DNA from: Mesostigma viride
Lineage: Eukaryota > Streptophyta > Mesostigmatophyceae > Mesostigmatales > Mesostigmataceae
DNA length: 64,000 bases
Assembly: GCA_009746045.1 (NCBI GenBank)
Contig: RPFO01000065.1
Location: 5,531,412-5,595,411, forward strand
Direction of reading: 5' to 3'
The position numbers and the translations under genes were made by a program. Positions 56,801 to 61,900 of the stretch are shown one piece after another. The notes under the pieces were generated by a model. It saw nothing but the letters and a program-made list of their open reading frames with translations. It had not been told where the DNA came from and searched no databases. Each line of letters begins with the position of its first letter. Position 1 is the stretch's first letter.

Positions 56801-57885
56801 TCAACTACAACCCCATGTTCGTGGGTAGCGTGCCCTCAGCAGCGCGGGGCATCTGGGACATCCATGGGAAGCTGCCCCTGCAGGAGGGGGAGTCATCCCT
56901 GCAAGAGCAGCCACCTGGCCTGCAGGTGGATGGCGTCCTCGTCGCACTGGAGGAGTACAGTGAGTCCGAAGCAATGGCGACCCCGAGGTCTCAGGTAGAG
57001 CTGAGCTCGCCGCCACCGCGGCGCCTCCGAGCTGCGAGCAGCAGTGCGGGATCTCCGCGCAGCCCCCCACAACGCCCCGAGCTCATGCAGCAGCCGGCGC
57101 CAGTGGGAAGGAAGCGGACATCTGCCACCTCGGCCGCAGCCGCGAGGTCCAGGCGGCTTCTTTCGCAGGCCGTTCGGCCTGTCGCTAGAGGGCTGAGAGG
57201 GGGGGGTAGCAAGCTGGCCGCTGCGGGTGCCGCATCAAGCATGCCGTCTGGGTCGCCCGTTGCATCCCAGGGGCCTGCGGAGCCGGCATCGTTGCCTACA
57301 CGACCGCCAGCAATGCCAGCAGTATCCACCGCTGAAATGCTGCCCGCGTCACCGCTTGCATCATCGAGAAGGCGCACGCTGTCCCCTGACACGCAGCCTC
57401 TGCGAATGCCCACCTCAGCCCCCGTCCGGTTCCTCATGTCCCCTACAGGGTCGCCGAGGGGGCCCATATCGCCTGCGGCGCGGTCGCTCTTGCGGCGTCC
57501 TGGTCGGCCCGGCAGTGCGCAGTCCCCAATGGGGCATGTGCCAGCCGCTAGTACTACGCGATTAGCGCGTTCGGGGCCTTTGTCGCCCGCTGCGCAGTCG
57601 TCAGGTGGTGAAGAGTCGGAGCGCGGGGACTCGCGAGCGGCCAGCCCAAGCGCAAGCAAGGAGGGCAGCAACGCGGGCTCTCCGTCTACAGTAGGTCCGC
57701 CCAGTGCTGGCACGCAGGGTGGGCTCGAGCCAGAGATTCCGGCCCAAATGAACACAGGAGAGAGATTGGACCAAGGCGGAAGAATTAGGGGGACTGCCAG
57801 CCTCACTTTGGAAGAAGATGTCTGGATCTTCCTAAATGATTTTCTTAGAAGACCAGACGATCATGATGAGTATGAAGGGGATTAG
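11537..57885 (+). CDS. giant modular cell-surface glycoprotein gene (exon chain)
   Basis: One plus-strand exon chain. Order: signal peptide and N-terminal domain; 15 ten-cysteine modules; 4 second-type modules; a Pro-rich stalk; 3 thrombospondin-1-like repeats; EGF; CC-rich repeats; CGNGxCExGE motif; EGF; membrane helix; tail. Splice phases agree between neighbouring exons (0,1,0,1, then 1-1 throughout, then 0), with only one signal peptide and one membrane helix. This supports one gene of about 22.6 kb coding and roughly 7,500 codons. Many NxS/T sites and Ser-Pro runs suggest a heavily glycosylated wall or plasma-membrane protein. Exon 6, inner array exons 21-32 and the fourth beta exon contain frame breaks. 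It could instead be several adjacent genes or a set of alternative transcripts. I do not recognise the gene; function as adhesin or receptor is inferred from architecture. Confidence 0.7.
12369..12588 (+). CDS. exon 2: N-terminal domain, middle
   Basis: The acceptor is ttatcggcag, in frame with exon 1. It encodes CSAGDVFLVDASDVTV, then a beta-rich stretch with FTFVTTSAAARLDIGLYLP. From memory, bacterial and protist surface proteins share a domain with CTANDV ... ARYDIGxYxATDGG ... DLDGDxCGD ... C.SW. The residues here follow that order (ARLDIGLYL here, DLDG and CGD in exon 3). The donor is catg|gtgagg, phase 1. Confidence 0.65.
13383..13516 (+). CDS. exon 3: N-terminal domain with DLDG...CGD
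   Basis: The acceptor is atctttgtccag, phase 1. It starts GNSSC, a glycosylation site, and carries FHDLDGAHPDYCGDM, the acidic DxDG...CGD stretch that in related surface domains is probably a metal-binding or structural loop. The donor is atgcag|gtgcgt, phase 0. Confidence 0.7.
13755..13980 (+). repeat. GGGGGC-type repeat in intron 3
   Basis: About 225 bases built almost only of gggcgggggc units lie between exons 3 and 4, on the coding strand of the giant gene. The transcript would contain dozens of adjacent G4-5 runs, strong candidates for G-quadruplexes. Copy number is probably not exact in the assembly. Confidence 0.9.
14040..14214 (+). CDS. exon 4: end of N-terminal domain
   Basis: The acceptor is cttgtgtgcag, phase 0. 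It encodes VTLPCSYYDAASGLLAYPYC followed by ISYK, six cysteines in all, and closes with CSCGTVQVPVP. That is the expected end of the domain started in exon 1 (cysteine pairs and a CxC before a VPxP terminus). The donor ggtg|gtaagg leaves phase 1, the phase used by every module exon that follows. Confidence 0.7.
15179..15640 (+). CDS. exon 5: ten-cysteine module 1
   Basis: This exon is 462 bases, phase 1 at both ends (acceptor gtctgcag; donor actg|gtaagc). A Ser/Thr-rich linker of about 35 residues precedes the first member of the repeated module: VCQYPIYLYDAETDCPDSTC, RRCCACLEKLL, then SCGSLSVGGC and a final C before NSPNLT. It is the most divergent copy at several conserved sites (MASC for the usual LARC) and has little proline, so it may be the oldest or a specialised copy. 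Confidence 0.75.
16706..18077 (+). CDS. exon 6: long Pro-rich stalk and ten-cysteine module 2
   Basis: The stalk is about 300 residues of Pro-rich repeat (LLPSFPPPPPP units) followed by SPRPPPASPHAPPPYPP and the module from GCAEADFALTYALL to ATLRELAG. The donor gcag|gtgatt is phase 1. The reading frame is not continuous. A stop follows the phase-1 start unless one base is missing near 16740, and the Pro frame changes again at the seven-C run near 17416. Each break needs one lost base. Consensus error, a pseudo-exon or an unrecognised small intron are all possible. Confidence 0.6.
18466..18972 (+). CDS. exon 7: ten-cysteine module 3
   Basis: 507 bases, in frame throughout, phase 1-1 (acceptor ctactgcag, donor acag|gtacat). 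A 45-residue Pro-rich linker leads to EDCQVADDSLWYDLS and the module body VCQYPTYLYDADTGCPDSSC, RHCCPCLE, LARCGSLSVGGC and CAGTNSSNSPNL. NSSNS gives a potential N-glycan site just after the last cysteine, as in most copies. Confidence 0.85.
19497..20240 (+). CDS. exon 8: Pro-rich linker and ten-cysteine module 4
   Basis: 744 bases, intact, phase 1-1. The linker is about 125 residues of SPPPP type. The module is of the A type (EEPVCQFPSYLHDAETGCPD) and ends ESIRSYLG. It is close to the five A copies of the downstream array but lies outside the 3.09 kb unit, so it is a probable relative of their progenitor. Confidence 0.85.
20241..21052 (+). other. intron with hybrid B-type/A-type sequence
   Basis: Positions about 20733-20860 match the intron that precedes B exons (compare 22201-22345). 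From about 20865 the sequence matches the intron that precedes A exons (compare 23951 onward). The switch lies in tgctacccttttgtttgtc. It marks the left edge of the tandem array and looks like a recombination scar. Confidence 0.75.
21053..21721 (+). CDS. exon A1: Pro-rich linker and ten-cysteine module
   Basis: 669 bases, in frame, phase 1-1 (acceptor ctgcag|gattt, donor ctgg|gtaagc). The Ser-Pro linker is about 100 residues and ends SPHAPPPYPPMEGC. The module has ten cysteines (GC, VC, GC, SC, RCC, PC, RC, GC, VC) and ends NATNSPNLT and SMRSYLG. As the outer left copy of the array it is intact. Confidence 0.88.
22423..22932 (+). CDS. exon B1: short linker and B-type ten-cysteine module
   Basis: 510 bases, in frame, phase 1-1 (acceptor ctgtgcag, donor acag|gtaata). 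The linker of about 45 residues includes a seven-C run (22549-22555) before MPAGQCQD. The module differs from A in having ECQLPSYAQEQVSGCPDSSC, RPCCACLGELLEV and HLAAFIGAMSVC, but keeps the same ten-cysteine order. Confidence 0.88.
24138..24804 (+). pseudogene. exon A2: A-type module with 2-base deletion
   Basis: Same as A1 except that gatgccgaaaccggc has become gatgccgaccggc at about 24536. The loss of two bases shifts the frame inside the module, between the second and third cysteines, and gives a stop at 24548-24550. The rest of the module is intact in another frame. It is either a broken exon or an assembly error. Confidence 0.75.
25506..26013 (+). pseudogene. exon B2: B-type module with two C-run losses
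   Basis: 508 bases against 510 in B1. Two runs have six C where B1 has seven (25569-25574 and 25631-25636), so the linker frame and module frame disagree by two bases. The cysteine module itself is unchanged relative to B1. Confidence 0.75.
27228..27896 (+). CDS. exon A3: A-type ten-cysteine module, intact
   Basis: 669 bases, in frame, phase 1-1. It differs from A1 at a few linker and module positions (for example LTSTDSATG for LMSTDSATG). It is the only exon in array copies 2 to 4 with an unbroken frame. Confidence 0.85.
28598..29106 (+). pseudogene. exon B3: B-type module with one C-run loss
   Basis: 509 bases. The C run before the module (28724-28729) has six C instead of seven, putting the linker and module one base out of frame. 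The module carries the HLVAFIGAMSVC variant shared with B4. Confidence 0.75.
30316..30982 (+). pseudogene. exon A4: A-type module with two 1-base losses in the linker
   Basis: 667 bases. One C is lost at about 30442 and one base at about 30456 (gcttcttcc for gctctcttcc). The stretch between them and everything after are out of frame with the exon start, which reaches a stop near 30566. The cysteine module is intact in its own frame. Confidence 0.75.
31684..32192 (+). pseudogene. exon B4: B-type module with one C-run loss
   Basis: 509 bases, with six C at 31810-31815 where B1 and B5 have seven. It appears identical to B3 in the module, which supports a recent 3-to-4 duplication or gene conversion between those copies. 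Confidence 0.75.
33409..34077 (+). CDS. exon A5: A-type ten-cysteine module, intact
   Basis: 669 bases, in frame, phase 1-1. The protein is near-identical to A3. The preceding intron has atgttgctc for the acgttgctc of the other copies, a marker for this unit. Confidence 0.88.
34779..35288 (+). CDS. exon B5: B-type ten-cysteine module, intact
   Basis: 510 bases, in frame, with seven C before the module. It differs from B1 to B4 in having LARCGSLSVGGCRLAAF, closer to the A-type consensus. The donor is acag|gtaatg; the intron after it is no longer array sequence, so the array ends here. Confidence 0.88.
35289..36597 (+). other. 1.3-kb intron, nothing further recognised
   Basis: It lies between B5 and the last ten-cysteine exon. 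It includes GC-poor stretches with short frames on both strands; none is supported. The 3' end ctgtacctgcag-type acceptor fits the family. Confidence 0.5.
36598..37194 (+). CDS. exon 19: last ten-cysteine module (module 15)
   Basis: 597 bases, in frame, phase 1-1. A Pro-rich linker of about 75 residues leads to GCAEADFALSYALIVALSEE and the module. Its second half is distinct (CLDQLLSVFERSRDPTTGEL, CAIPVYIQAMSLC, NSPNLTARVEAIQ). It is a fixed, diverged copy downstream of the young array. Confidence 0.85.
37195..38488 (+). other. 1.3-kb intron, nothing further recognised
   Basis: It separates the cysteine-module part from the beta-module part. A short direct repeat (gatgtttaagattgt twice, 37871-37902) and a C10 run near 37681 are the only patterns noted. 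No supported gene. Confidence 0.5.
38489..39169 (+). CDS. exon 20: second-type (beta) module 1
   Basis: 681 bases, in frame, phase 1-1 (acceptor cctggcag, donor aaag|gtgagt). A Pro/Ala-rich linker of about 60 residues is followed by a module of about 165 residues, from IACSAQPQE to VIIVTYACK. It has only two cysteines, at its ends, and alternating hydrophobic residues (LRLAAVTLRLE, FNVSGLVVM, FPGISLSVRP) that predict a beta sandwich. It also has NVS, NRNIS, NTT and NAT glycan sites. I do not recognise the family. Confidence 0.8.
39170..40613 (+). other. 1.4-kb intron, nothing further recognised
   Basis: Its last 300 bases are a diverged relative of the introns before the next two module exons (shared ggcatcccagag/ggcatcacagag and catgatgctgtgtgt stretches). 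This shows that the beta modules were duplicated together with their upstream introns. Confidence 0.5.
40614..41414 (+). CDS. exon 21: beta module 2 with Pro-rich linker
   Basis: 801 bases, in frame, phase 1-1. The linker is about 100 residues (PPPPSPPPP with SPSTPQP). The module is near-identical to module 1 in protein sequence, with IACSAQPQESSVRLPLARAP at its start and VIYACE at its end. Confidence 0.88.
42291..43802 (+). CDS. exon 22: beta module 3 with frame-switching Pro/His/Thr linker
   Basis: 1,512 bases, open from end to end in one frame, phase 1-1. The linker of about 330 residues starts as SPPPP, then slips to His/Leu-rich (HHHHHLPLHL) and Thr-rich (TSTITT) blocks because the CCACCATCACC repeats carry single-base length changes. 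It returns to SPPPP just before the module. The module itself is in frame and intact. Confidence 0.8.
44679..46209 (+). CDS. exon 23: beta module 4, frame uncertain in linker
   Basis: 1,531 bases, one more than a multiple of three. Frame from the acceptor runs through about 230 residues of SPPPP, then His- and Thr-rich blocks. It enters the module out of frame and stops near 45772. The module is intact in another frame from about 45660 to the donor gaag|gtgaga (46209). Either one C-run length is wrong in the assembly or this copy is dead. Confidence 0.6.
46527..48327. mobile_element. LTR-like element, 420-bp identical direct repeats
   Basis: Repeats at 46527-46946 and 47908-48327 are identical as far as I can compare by eye, and enclose 961 bases. 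The size suggests a miniature (TRIM-like) retroelement. However, the repeats do not start with TG or end with CA, and no target duplication is visible beside them. Each repeat contains cgggtataatcaacc, a possible TATA region, and an acceptor-like ttgttcttttcag. The inside encodes no reverse transcriptase, integrase or protease. DIRS-type or other recombination-based elements are alternatives. Confidence 0.6.
46897..47100 (+). CDS. small ORF in LTR-like element with ubiquitin-like start
   Basis: A 67-codon frame starts within the left repeat. Past an internal ATG at 46949 it encodes TKTSIFIKTISGSIHVTL, which resembles the first beta hairpin of ubiquitin-like proteins (IFVKTLTGKTITLEV in ubiquitin). 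It then stops soon after. A downstream exon could complete it, since a pyrimidine-rich ttttcttttcttttag precedes 47773. It is a weak call: short, unconfirmed, possibly chance. Confidence 0.25.
   Translation: MFPHSRIEETPFKEPRFMSHVAPTKTSIFIKTISGSIHVTLIDMPGGTPFKALHEVRCPITPALAFP
49660..54161 (+). CDS. exon 24: long stalk, three TSP1-like repeats, EGF start
   Basis: 4,502 bases, open throughout in one frame, phase 1 in and phase 0 out (donor gatgag|gtaggg). The first ~1,200 residues are a Pro/Ser stalk with His/Leu and Thr blocks from frame slips. Then come three thrombospondin type-1-like repeats (WGSCSQPC at 53.52 kb, SVCSEPC at 53.71 kb, WAPCSGPC at 53.91 kb), each with about six cysteines. 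The exon ends with the first half of an EGF module (CQGDPPCSGHGAC, CACDE). Thrombospondin repeats often bind glycans or other surface proteins. Confidence 0.82.
50331..53150 (+). repeat. internal ~1.47-kb duplication within the stalk
   Basis: Landmarks repeat at a constant distance: ctcctccatatccacc at about 50335 and 51799, and cgtcgcccccaccacc at 51181 and 52649 (offsets 1464 and 1468). A smaller ~185-base unit with ctccgtccccaccgcctccc recurs at about 51450, 52920 and 53105. The stalk grew by tandem copying at more than one scale. Confidence 0.75.
54190..54282 (+). repeat. short catactg(a/g) tandem repeat in last intron
   Basis: About ten imperfect 8-10 base units (catactgaca, tactggcata) lie just after the donor of exon 24. 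The rest of this intron (54283-54699) shows nothing else. Confidence 0.8.
54700..57885 (+). CDS. last exon: EGF, CC-rich repeats, membrane helix, tail
   Basis: Starts phase 0 at ccctggcag|gggtgg, completing the EGF as CDE-GWHGAAC. Next are CC-rich repeats (GVCCESGVIDVNGACC, SACCASGILDACGRC, LDECNVCGGVGAC), a ~250-residue region split by GQQ repeats, VCGNGICEAGERC with a CC...C partner, and a second EGF (CQGRGVC, CACFAGHTGVAC). One membrane helix follows at about 56235-56325 (VAAGVAAGAGVLMFALLAAA, ending IVHVRRRK). The tail of about 520 residues is Ser/Pro/Arg-rich and ends acidic (DEYEGD). The stop is at 57883-57885. No TGTAA polyadenylation signal is seen in the 350 bases after it. Type I topology is inferred. 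Confidence 0.88.
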   Translation, partial: GWHGAACSVPTTCASGVQDASGVCCESGVIDVNGACCAPALSGSSPGTLAPTLDRDSACCASGILDACGRCETSAVPDRSSSVIDVTGKCCEGPGGVSGGQGALLDEAGHCCVERSGLDECNVCGGVGACATVAEILVRVHASALPSQVPSLSPAAAVAAVGASNDAPATASQGTHSHSPAITSGRLSTATESAMKSWLLATLRESALALGAGDGEPSQGLVTLQSVELLPASAAAEYARAESGSLEPRRKLGEATGGEANRKPPRPSHKRWAGRQPKGQQPTGQQAIGQQATGQQPTGQQPTGQQPTGQQPRWRRRRLQQAASSGFHLALASFQIRFDLPSVTTVSPATSSALLRQALTALVSPSATRADANDDGFGPANPFLLAAVVDARKAGVCGNGICEAGERCTLFSPLILGSQASALQTSGNGTCCAQDCPVPISGCPSFRGVTCQGRGVCVLAGGGCACFAGHTGVACHECDRGWVPATYNRDAGSPVLCIPAPGTTPPKERSAGSALAAVPVAAGVAAGAGVLMFALLAAAIVHVRRRKVRAAAERGQRLAGTTSFRTPPPVTYDRAAHPTLKLHPLIGQTGAPPGPVASPPESEGSTSPPSRGASGSDSDNKDPRSSLASEGLSVTPTPKKRAPRGRNLSGQLGKRAASMVASHSMPVIPVSGQEEGSLERPQVCAAPRRSSTESFKKTVVLNYNPMFVGSVPSAARGIWDIHGKLPLQEGESSLQEQPPGLQVDGVLVALEEYSESEAMATPRSQVELSSPPPRRLRAASSSAGSPRSPPQRPELMQQPAPVGRKRTSATSAAAARSRRLLSQAVRPVARGLRGGGSKLAAAGAASSMPSGSPVASQGPAEPASLPTRPPAMPAVSTAEMLPASPLASSRRRTLSPDTQPLRMPTSAPVRFLMSPTGSPRGPISPAARSLLRRPGRPGSAQSPMGHVPAASTTRLARSGPLSPAAQSSGGEESERGDSRAASPSASKEGSNAGSPSTVGPPSAGTQGGLEPEIPAQMNTGERLDQGGRIRGTASLTLEEDVWIFLNDFLRRPDDHDEYEGD
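55525..55640 (+). repeat. 15-bp coding repeat (Gly-Gln-Gln-Pro/Ala-Thr)
   Basis: About seven units of caaccaacagggcag or close variants encode GQQPT or GQQAT in the last exon. They sit between RRKLGE and RWRRRRLQQ, in an exposed, charged loop of the predicted extracellular region. Length variation here would keep the frame. Confidence 0.85.
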
Positions 57886-57939
57886 GCCCCCTCCAAGATG
57901 ACTCGACACTTATAAATTGGTATCATCTGGACCACCCCA

Positions 57940-58139
57940 GTGCTATGCGAGTAGCGTGTGCGCTGCGGTGCAAGCTCGAGAAGCCGCTTCCTGAGGACCT
58001 CTTTAAGGTTCCCATCCTCCCTGTCGTCCTCTACGGGGCGGAGATGCGGATGCTCACTCACGGCTACATTTCAAGTCATCTAAACGACAAAATCGCACGA
58101 AAGTTATTGTGTTACATTCTCCGGGTCGGGGAGTAATCT
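57940..58139 (+). pseudogene. LINE reverse-transcriptase fragment
   Basis: LEKPLPEDLFKVPILPVVLYGAEM matches the segment KPLGKIEKQDLFKVLVLPAVL-GAETW of the minus-strand LINE at 6767-7810, so it is the post-palm region of a related element. It is about 60 codons long and isolated. It lies only ~55 bases after the giant gene's stop, so that gene's 3' untranslated region probably runs into it. Confidence 0.6.
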
Positions 58140-58235
58140 TATCGACAGTGCGGCTGGAGGAGCGGAATCTTTGCAAAAGTGCTGCTTATCGCTAGAGCAA
58201 CATAATACAGTTTGAACCTGTAGTTGACGGGCACC

Positions 58236-58325
58236 AACTAATTAATTAATTAGGAACATAAGTCCGTTGGGAGTATATGTAGCACATATCCCAGAGAAGG
58301 GGCAATATGGCTTTTAATAATACAA
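58236..58325 (-). mobile_element. LINE 3'-end fragment, minus strand
   Basis: Begins (minus sense) with gccatattgccccttctctgg and ends ...cggacttatgttcctaattaattaatt, the 3' terminus of the ORF1-type LINE. It is heavily 5' truncated, to about 90 bases. Confidence 0.7.
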
Positions 58326-58465
58326 CGGGCACCAATACAGCCGGACAAAACAGGTTGACACGTCCCGGAGCGCCATGCAGTGCAGCCTGGCTCTGGTCCA
58401 GAGTTCCGGCACCTCCTCACATGGGGAGATCGAACTGAAAGATGCCAAGCGCAGGCCAGCCCATG

Positions 58466-59640
58466 TATTAATTAATTAATTAGTTAGGAACATAACGCAT
58501 TCATCTTCATCATCATGAACGACTCGAAAACGCGGAAAAGATAACGGCAGGCTCGAGCTACCATGGTCCGGATTCTCCCGATTTCTGGCCTGCGCTGGTT
58601 GTCTCTTTGATAACGCGATCAGAATAACGCCGTTGGGAGTATATGTAGCACATAGCCCAGAGAACCTTGGGGCATATGGCCTATCATACATTCTAAGCTA
58701 CTTCCTGCAAGGGTGGGAATGTAAACGACCCTCATTGCTCTAGGTGCACCAGGGCACCGGCACCACCACTGATGCTGTCTCAGGTTCAACCCGCCTAAGG
58801 GGGGGATCCTGGCACAGGGGGGAAGATCATCATAGCTATACAAAAGCTAGAGCGTGGCATCTCAGCAGAGAGCAGCTCTCTGCATGGGCACAGCATAACT
58901 AAATAAAACTAGGCATCATCTGGAGTGTGGCACATCATAGGCACACATGTACATGATTAAATAAAGCGCGTGGCTTAGCTAGGATAACTTGCCTCTAAGA
59001 GGCGTACATGTACATGGCCACGGTCTATCTAGTCTACACTACTACTGCTGTATTCCCCTAAGCTGGGGCGTCTGGAGTCGCTGGGGCCGCGGGGGTCGCC
59101 TGCCAGGGCTTGTGGCCGACGTAGATGACCTCCCCCTTCCAGTACACCGGCTGCCCCGCCTTGGTCTGCCGGAGCTGGAGGTAGGTCGGCCATAGCTCCC
59201 GTCGCCGTTGTTGCTGCGCCAGGGTCAAGTCGTCATCAAGGGTGAAGAGAGTCTTCTCGAGCCGCTTGCGGCGTCTGAGAAAACAAATCTTGTCCGCCGG
59301 GGTCTTAAAGGTGAGAAGGAGCGGGGGCGGCCCTGCCTTACCCCGCGCGCGGGGAAGGCGGTGGGCAACCAGCTCGATCTCACCGTTAAGGCCCATGCTA
59401 CCAAGGATTTTTCTCTCAAACGCACGCCGATAAGCTTCCCGGAATTCTCACCTTCCTCCATGGTGAGGTTCTTGACAATGAAGTTGAGGCTGCGCTTGGC
59501 GAGCTCATGTATGCCCACGCATTTCAAAGTTCAAGTGCTTTTCATCCCTGTTGCACACTGGAAGGGGGCAGACACAACCGTCTTCCCTTATGCCCGGAGG
59601 CAATTCAGCGCCACAGCTGCGATTGAAACTACTCACGATG
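58466..59640 (-). mobile_element. ORF1-type LINE copy, minus strand
   Basis: The 3' end with an aattaattaattag tail is at 58466-58483. The shared 3' region at 58625-58760 matches 2580-2720 and 63560-63810 in reverse. The ORF1-like coding part is at 59058-59527. Between tail and 3' region about 140 bases (58484-58624) differ, so a rearrangement or second insertion is likely. Confidence 0.65.
59058..59527 (-). pseudogene. L1 ORF1p-like fragment (RRM-like and C-terminal domain)
   Basis: Minus strand. The N-terminal part has HELAKRSLNFIVKNLTMEEG, an RRM-like start. After a frameshift near 59395 it gives IELVAHRLPRARGKAGPPPL, LLTF, then DKICFLRRRKRLEKTLFTLD, DLTLAQQQRRRELWP and KPW. The order (NFxVxNL, AHRLPR, LLTF, DDL, RRELW) is that of L1 ORF1 RNA-binding proteins. 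It is the longest such copy in the window. Confidence 0.7.
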
Positions 59641-59675
59641 AGAGTCTGGCATAACTGTCTAGAGATACAAACCTC

Positions 59676-59731
59676 CCCGCGTTAAGTTACAATCGCCGCC
59701 GAATTCTCGGGGTCCTAACTTAACGCGGGGG
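59676..59731. repeat. hairpin mini-repeat, second copy
   Basis: The arms ccccgcgttaagtta and taacttaacgcgggg enclose about 25 bases. The arms and part of the loop (tcgccgcc) match the hairpin at 8099-8144. Confidence 0.75.
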
Positions 59732-59984
59732 CGTAACCTTATGTAACGGTAGAATTAGGCTAGCAGCCTAGGCACCGGCCCCGCGATCCTCCTCTGACGG
59801 ACTTCTATACGGCAATCGACAGCTCTCATCAAGCCCGATCCAGCTGCGGGATAATTAGTATAATAGTCGCCCCCAAAGTCCATTTTTCCGGCCAGATATT
59901 TTGCGAAAAGGTGGGCGGTGAGGTTTAATACGCTGCCAAAATCTGGGAGTCGTAACTTAATTAACGCAGGGCTGTAATTTAAGC

Positions 59985-60090
59985 AAGTAAATACTTGCGT
60001 GTCATGCGCATGGGCATGCCACGGAGTTCCATGCTAATATCTCATTAGCTAAAAAAAATTACACGGAAGTTACAAATATATATCGTCGCG
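59985..60090 (+). mobile_element. short interspersed repeat, copy 1
   Basis: Shares tgcgtgtcatgcgca, ggcatgccacggagt, gctaat-tctcatt and acaaatat-atcgtc with 63640-63735. It lies just upstream of the reverse-transcriptase fragment. No coding capacity. Confidence 0.55.
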
Positions 60091-60095
60091 TCCTA

Positions 60096-61580
60096 TTGGC
60101 GCGGGCGCGTGGTTTCTCGTGCCTGGGCGTCCCTGTGGGTGACCCTGACTACGTCGAAGAGGAGCTCCGGGCCACCGTGGAACAGCGCACCCATGTCCTC
60201 GAGACTTGGGCGCGCCTCAAGGACCCCCAGACCAAAGGGCTCCTCCTGTGGTTTTGCGCCCACCCGCGGGTGGTTCACTGGCTCCGTGGCGCTCCCCCCC
60301 ACTTGGTGCGGCTTGCCGCGGAAGGCCATGACGAGCGCATTCAGGCCGCCTTGCAGGTGCTCCTCCCCGGCCCTAGCCTGCCAGCTCACTCCATGCGCTT
60401 GGCCACCCTCCCCTGCCGCATGGGCGGGTGTGGGCTCACCCGCGCCGCCCGCCTCGCCCCCGCCGCCTTCCTTGGCTCTGTTGCTCAGGCCTGGGCGGAG
60501 ATCCGCCGGTTGGTCCCCAGCGCCGTCAGCGCCATTCCCGACTTGGTCACCCCATCCCCCTTCCCCTTTGTGCAGGCTGTGCAGGATTCTTACCTCGGGA
60601 TCCAGCAGGCTTGCGACCTCGTCCGCCCCGCTCAGGCCGTCCACCGTCGCCTGCCCCGGGGCACGCCCGGCGTGTCCACTGTCGTCAGTCCTAGTGTCTT
60701 CCCTGCCTGCGTTCATGAAAAACAACAAAAGACCTACGCGGGTATACTACACTGTGCCGACTGGATGGGTCTGCATGCGAGCTTGAACGATCAGGGGAAG
60801 GCTTGGCTTCACTCCGTTTCCCTTGAGGGGAGCGTGGGGTCCGCATTCCTGCGCGCCCTCCCCATGAGCCCTTTGTTCACACTGGTTCCGGCCCTTTACG
60901 CCATCGCTCTCCGCCACCAGCTCTTTGCCCCGCAACCTCTCATCACGGCGGGTGCGTCCTGCGGCAGCTGCGGGCTTGCTCTGGATACTACTGGGACGCA
61001 CTACATCGCGTGCATGGGTGGCCAGCAGAACCAGAACTGGTTCCTCTATCTCCATACCGCTCTCCTCCGGGTGGTGTGTGCCATGGTTCGGTCGGTCTTT
61101 CCCCACTCCACCATCAAGTGCGAGGACGCGGATGGGGCCGCCCTCTACTCACCCAACCACCGCCCCGACATTACCGTGCTTGACTACGACGGGCAGGGTT
61201 GCCACCTGCTCATCGATGTCTCCGTGGCTCGGCCGCTTTCCGGTCGCCACATCCTCCGGGCGGCTGTGGATGCCGGCGCTGCTGCCGCTGTGGCTGAGCG
61301 CGACAAGTTTGCCTCCTACGGCAATGTGGGGCCCCACCGGGTCATCCCCTTTGTCCTTGAGGAGTTCGGGGCCATGGGCCCCAAGACAGCGGAGTTTTTC
61401 CACGAGTGCTGCCAGCGCCGTGAAGACCGCCTCGACCTCGAGGGTCAGACCGCCCCGTGGTCGGCCCGCACGTGGTCCTCGTATTGGCGGCAGCGCCTGT
61501 CACTCGCCCTCACTCGCACCGTGGCTGATGTGTTATTCCGCCGCACCCGGGCCGACTTTGTCGCGACCCATGCGGTCTAG
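60096..61580 (+). CDS. non-LTR retrotransposon C-terminus with restriction-like endonuclease
   Basis: A 494-codon open frame without start or palm motifs, so 5' truncated. It begins GFSCLGVPVGDPDYVEEEL, the post-palm region of the reverse transcriptase. At about residues 289-306 a zinc knuckle reads CGSC-x9-H-x3-C. At residues 355-375 RPDITVLDYDG and HLLIDVSVARP give the PD...D-x-S pattern of a restriction-like (PD-D/ExK) endonuclease. It ends FRRTRADFVATHAV. This domain order is typical of R2/CRE/NeSL-type elements rather than L1. The frame is intact, so the insertion may be young. Confidence 0.8.
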   Translation: MARARGFSCLGVPVGDPDYVEEELRATVEQRTHVLETWARLKDPQTKGLLLWFCAHPRVVHWLRGAPPHLVRLAAEGHDERIQAALQVLLPGPSLPAHSMRLATLPCRMGGCGLTRAARLAPAAFLGSVAQAWAEIRRLVPSAVSAIPDLVTPSPFPFVQAVQDSYLGIQQACDLVRPAQAVHRRLPRGTPGVSTVVSPSVFPACVHEKQQKTYAGILHCADWMGLHASLNDQGKAWLHSVSLEGSVGSAFLRALPMSPLFTLVPALYAIALRHQLFAPQPLITAGASCGSCGLALDTTGTHYIACMGGQQNQNWFLYLHTALLRVVCAMVRSVFPHSTIKCEDADGAALYSPNHRPDITVLDYDGQGCHLLIDVSVARPLSGRHILRAAVDAGAAAAVAERDKFASYGNVGPHRVIPFVLEEFGAMGPKTAEFFHECCQRREDRLDLEGQTAPWSARTWSSYWRQRLSLALTRTVADVLFRRTRADFVATHAV

Positions 61581-61900
61581 ATCCCTTCCAGGCCTGCATG
61601 GTGGGCCGGCAGCGCTGTTGCTGCGTGTAGTTTTGTGATGTCTAGTTAGTTGTACCTTGTGCCGCTGGCGTGATCCTTGGATGTCTGTGTCAGATTACTA
61701 TTAATTTCTTCAGGGTTATTCTCCCAGTTATCGGGTTTTTCCTTATGTTGCATGCCTATCTCACCTCCGTAATCTATCATTCTCAATGAATATATATCGT
61801 CTGCATCGTAACTTAACGCGGGGATGACTAGCTGTATATATATATTCATTACTGAGAATGATAAATTATGGATGTGAGATTGGCATGCATTATAACGCTC
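61581..61900 (+). other. 3' region of the endonuclease-type LINE
   Basis: Untranslated region after the stop. Part of it (61668-61754, ttcagggttattc to ttccttatgttgcat) recurs inverted at 63838-63920. The last part (61775-61880) contains an imperfect inverted pair, cattctcaatgaatatatat and atatatattcattactgagaatg, plus half of the GTAACTTAACGCGGG mini-repeat. Confidence 0.55.
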
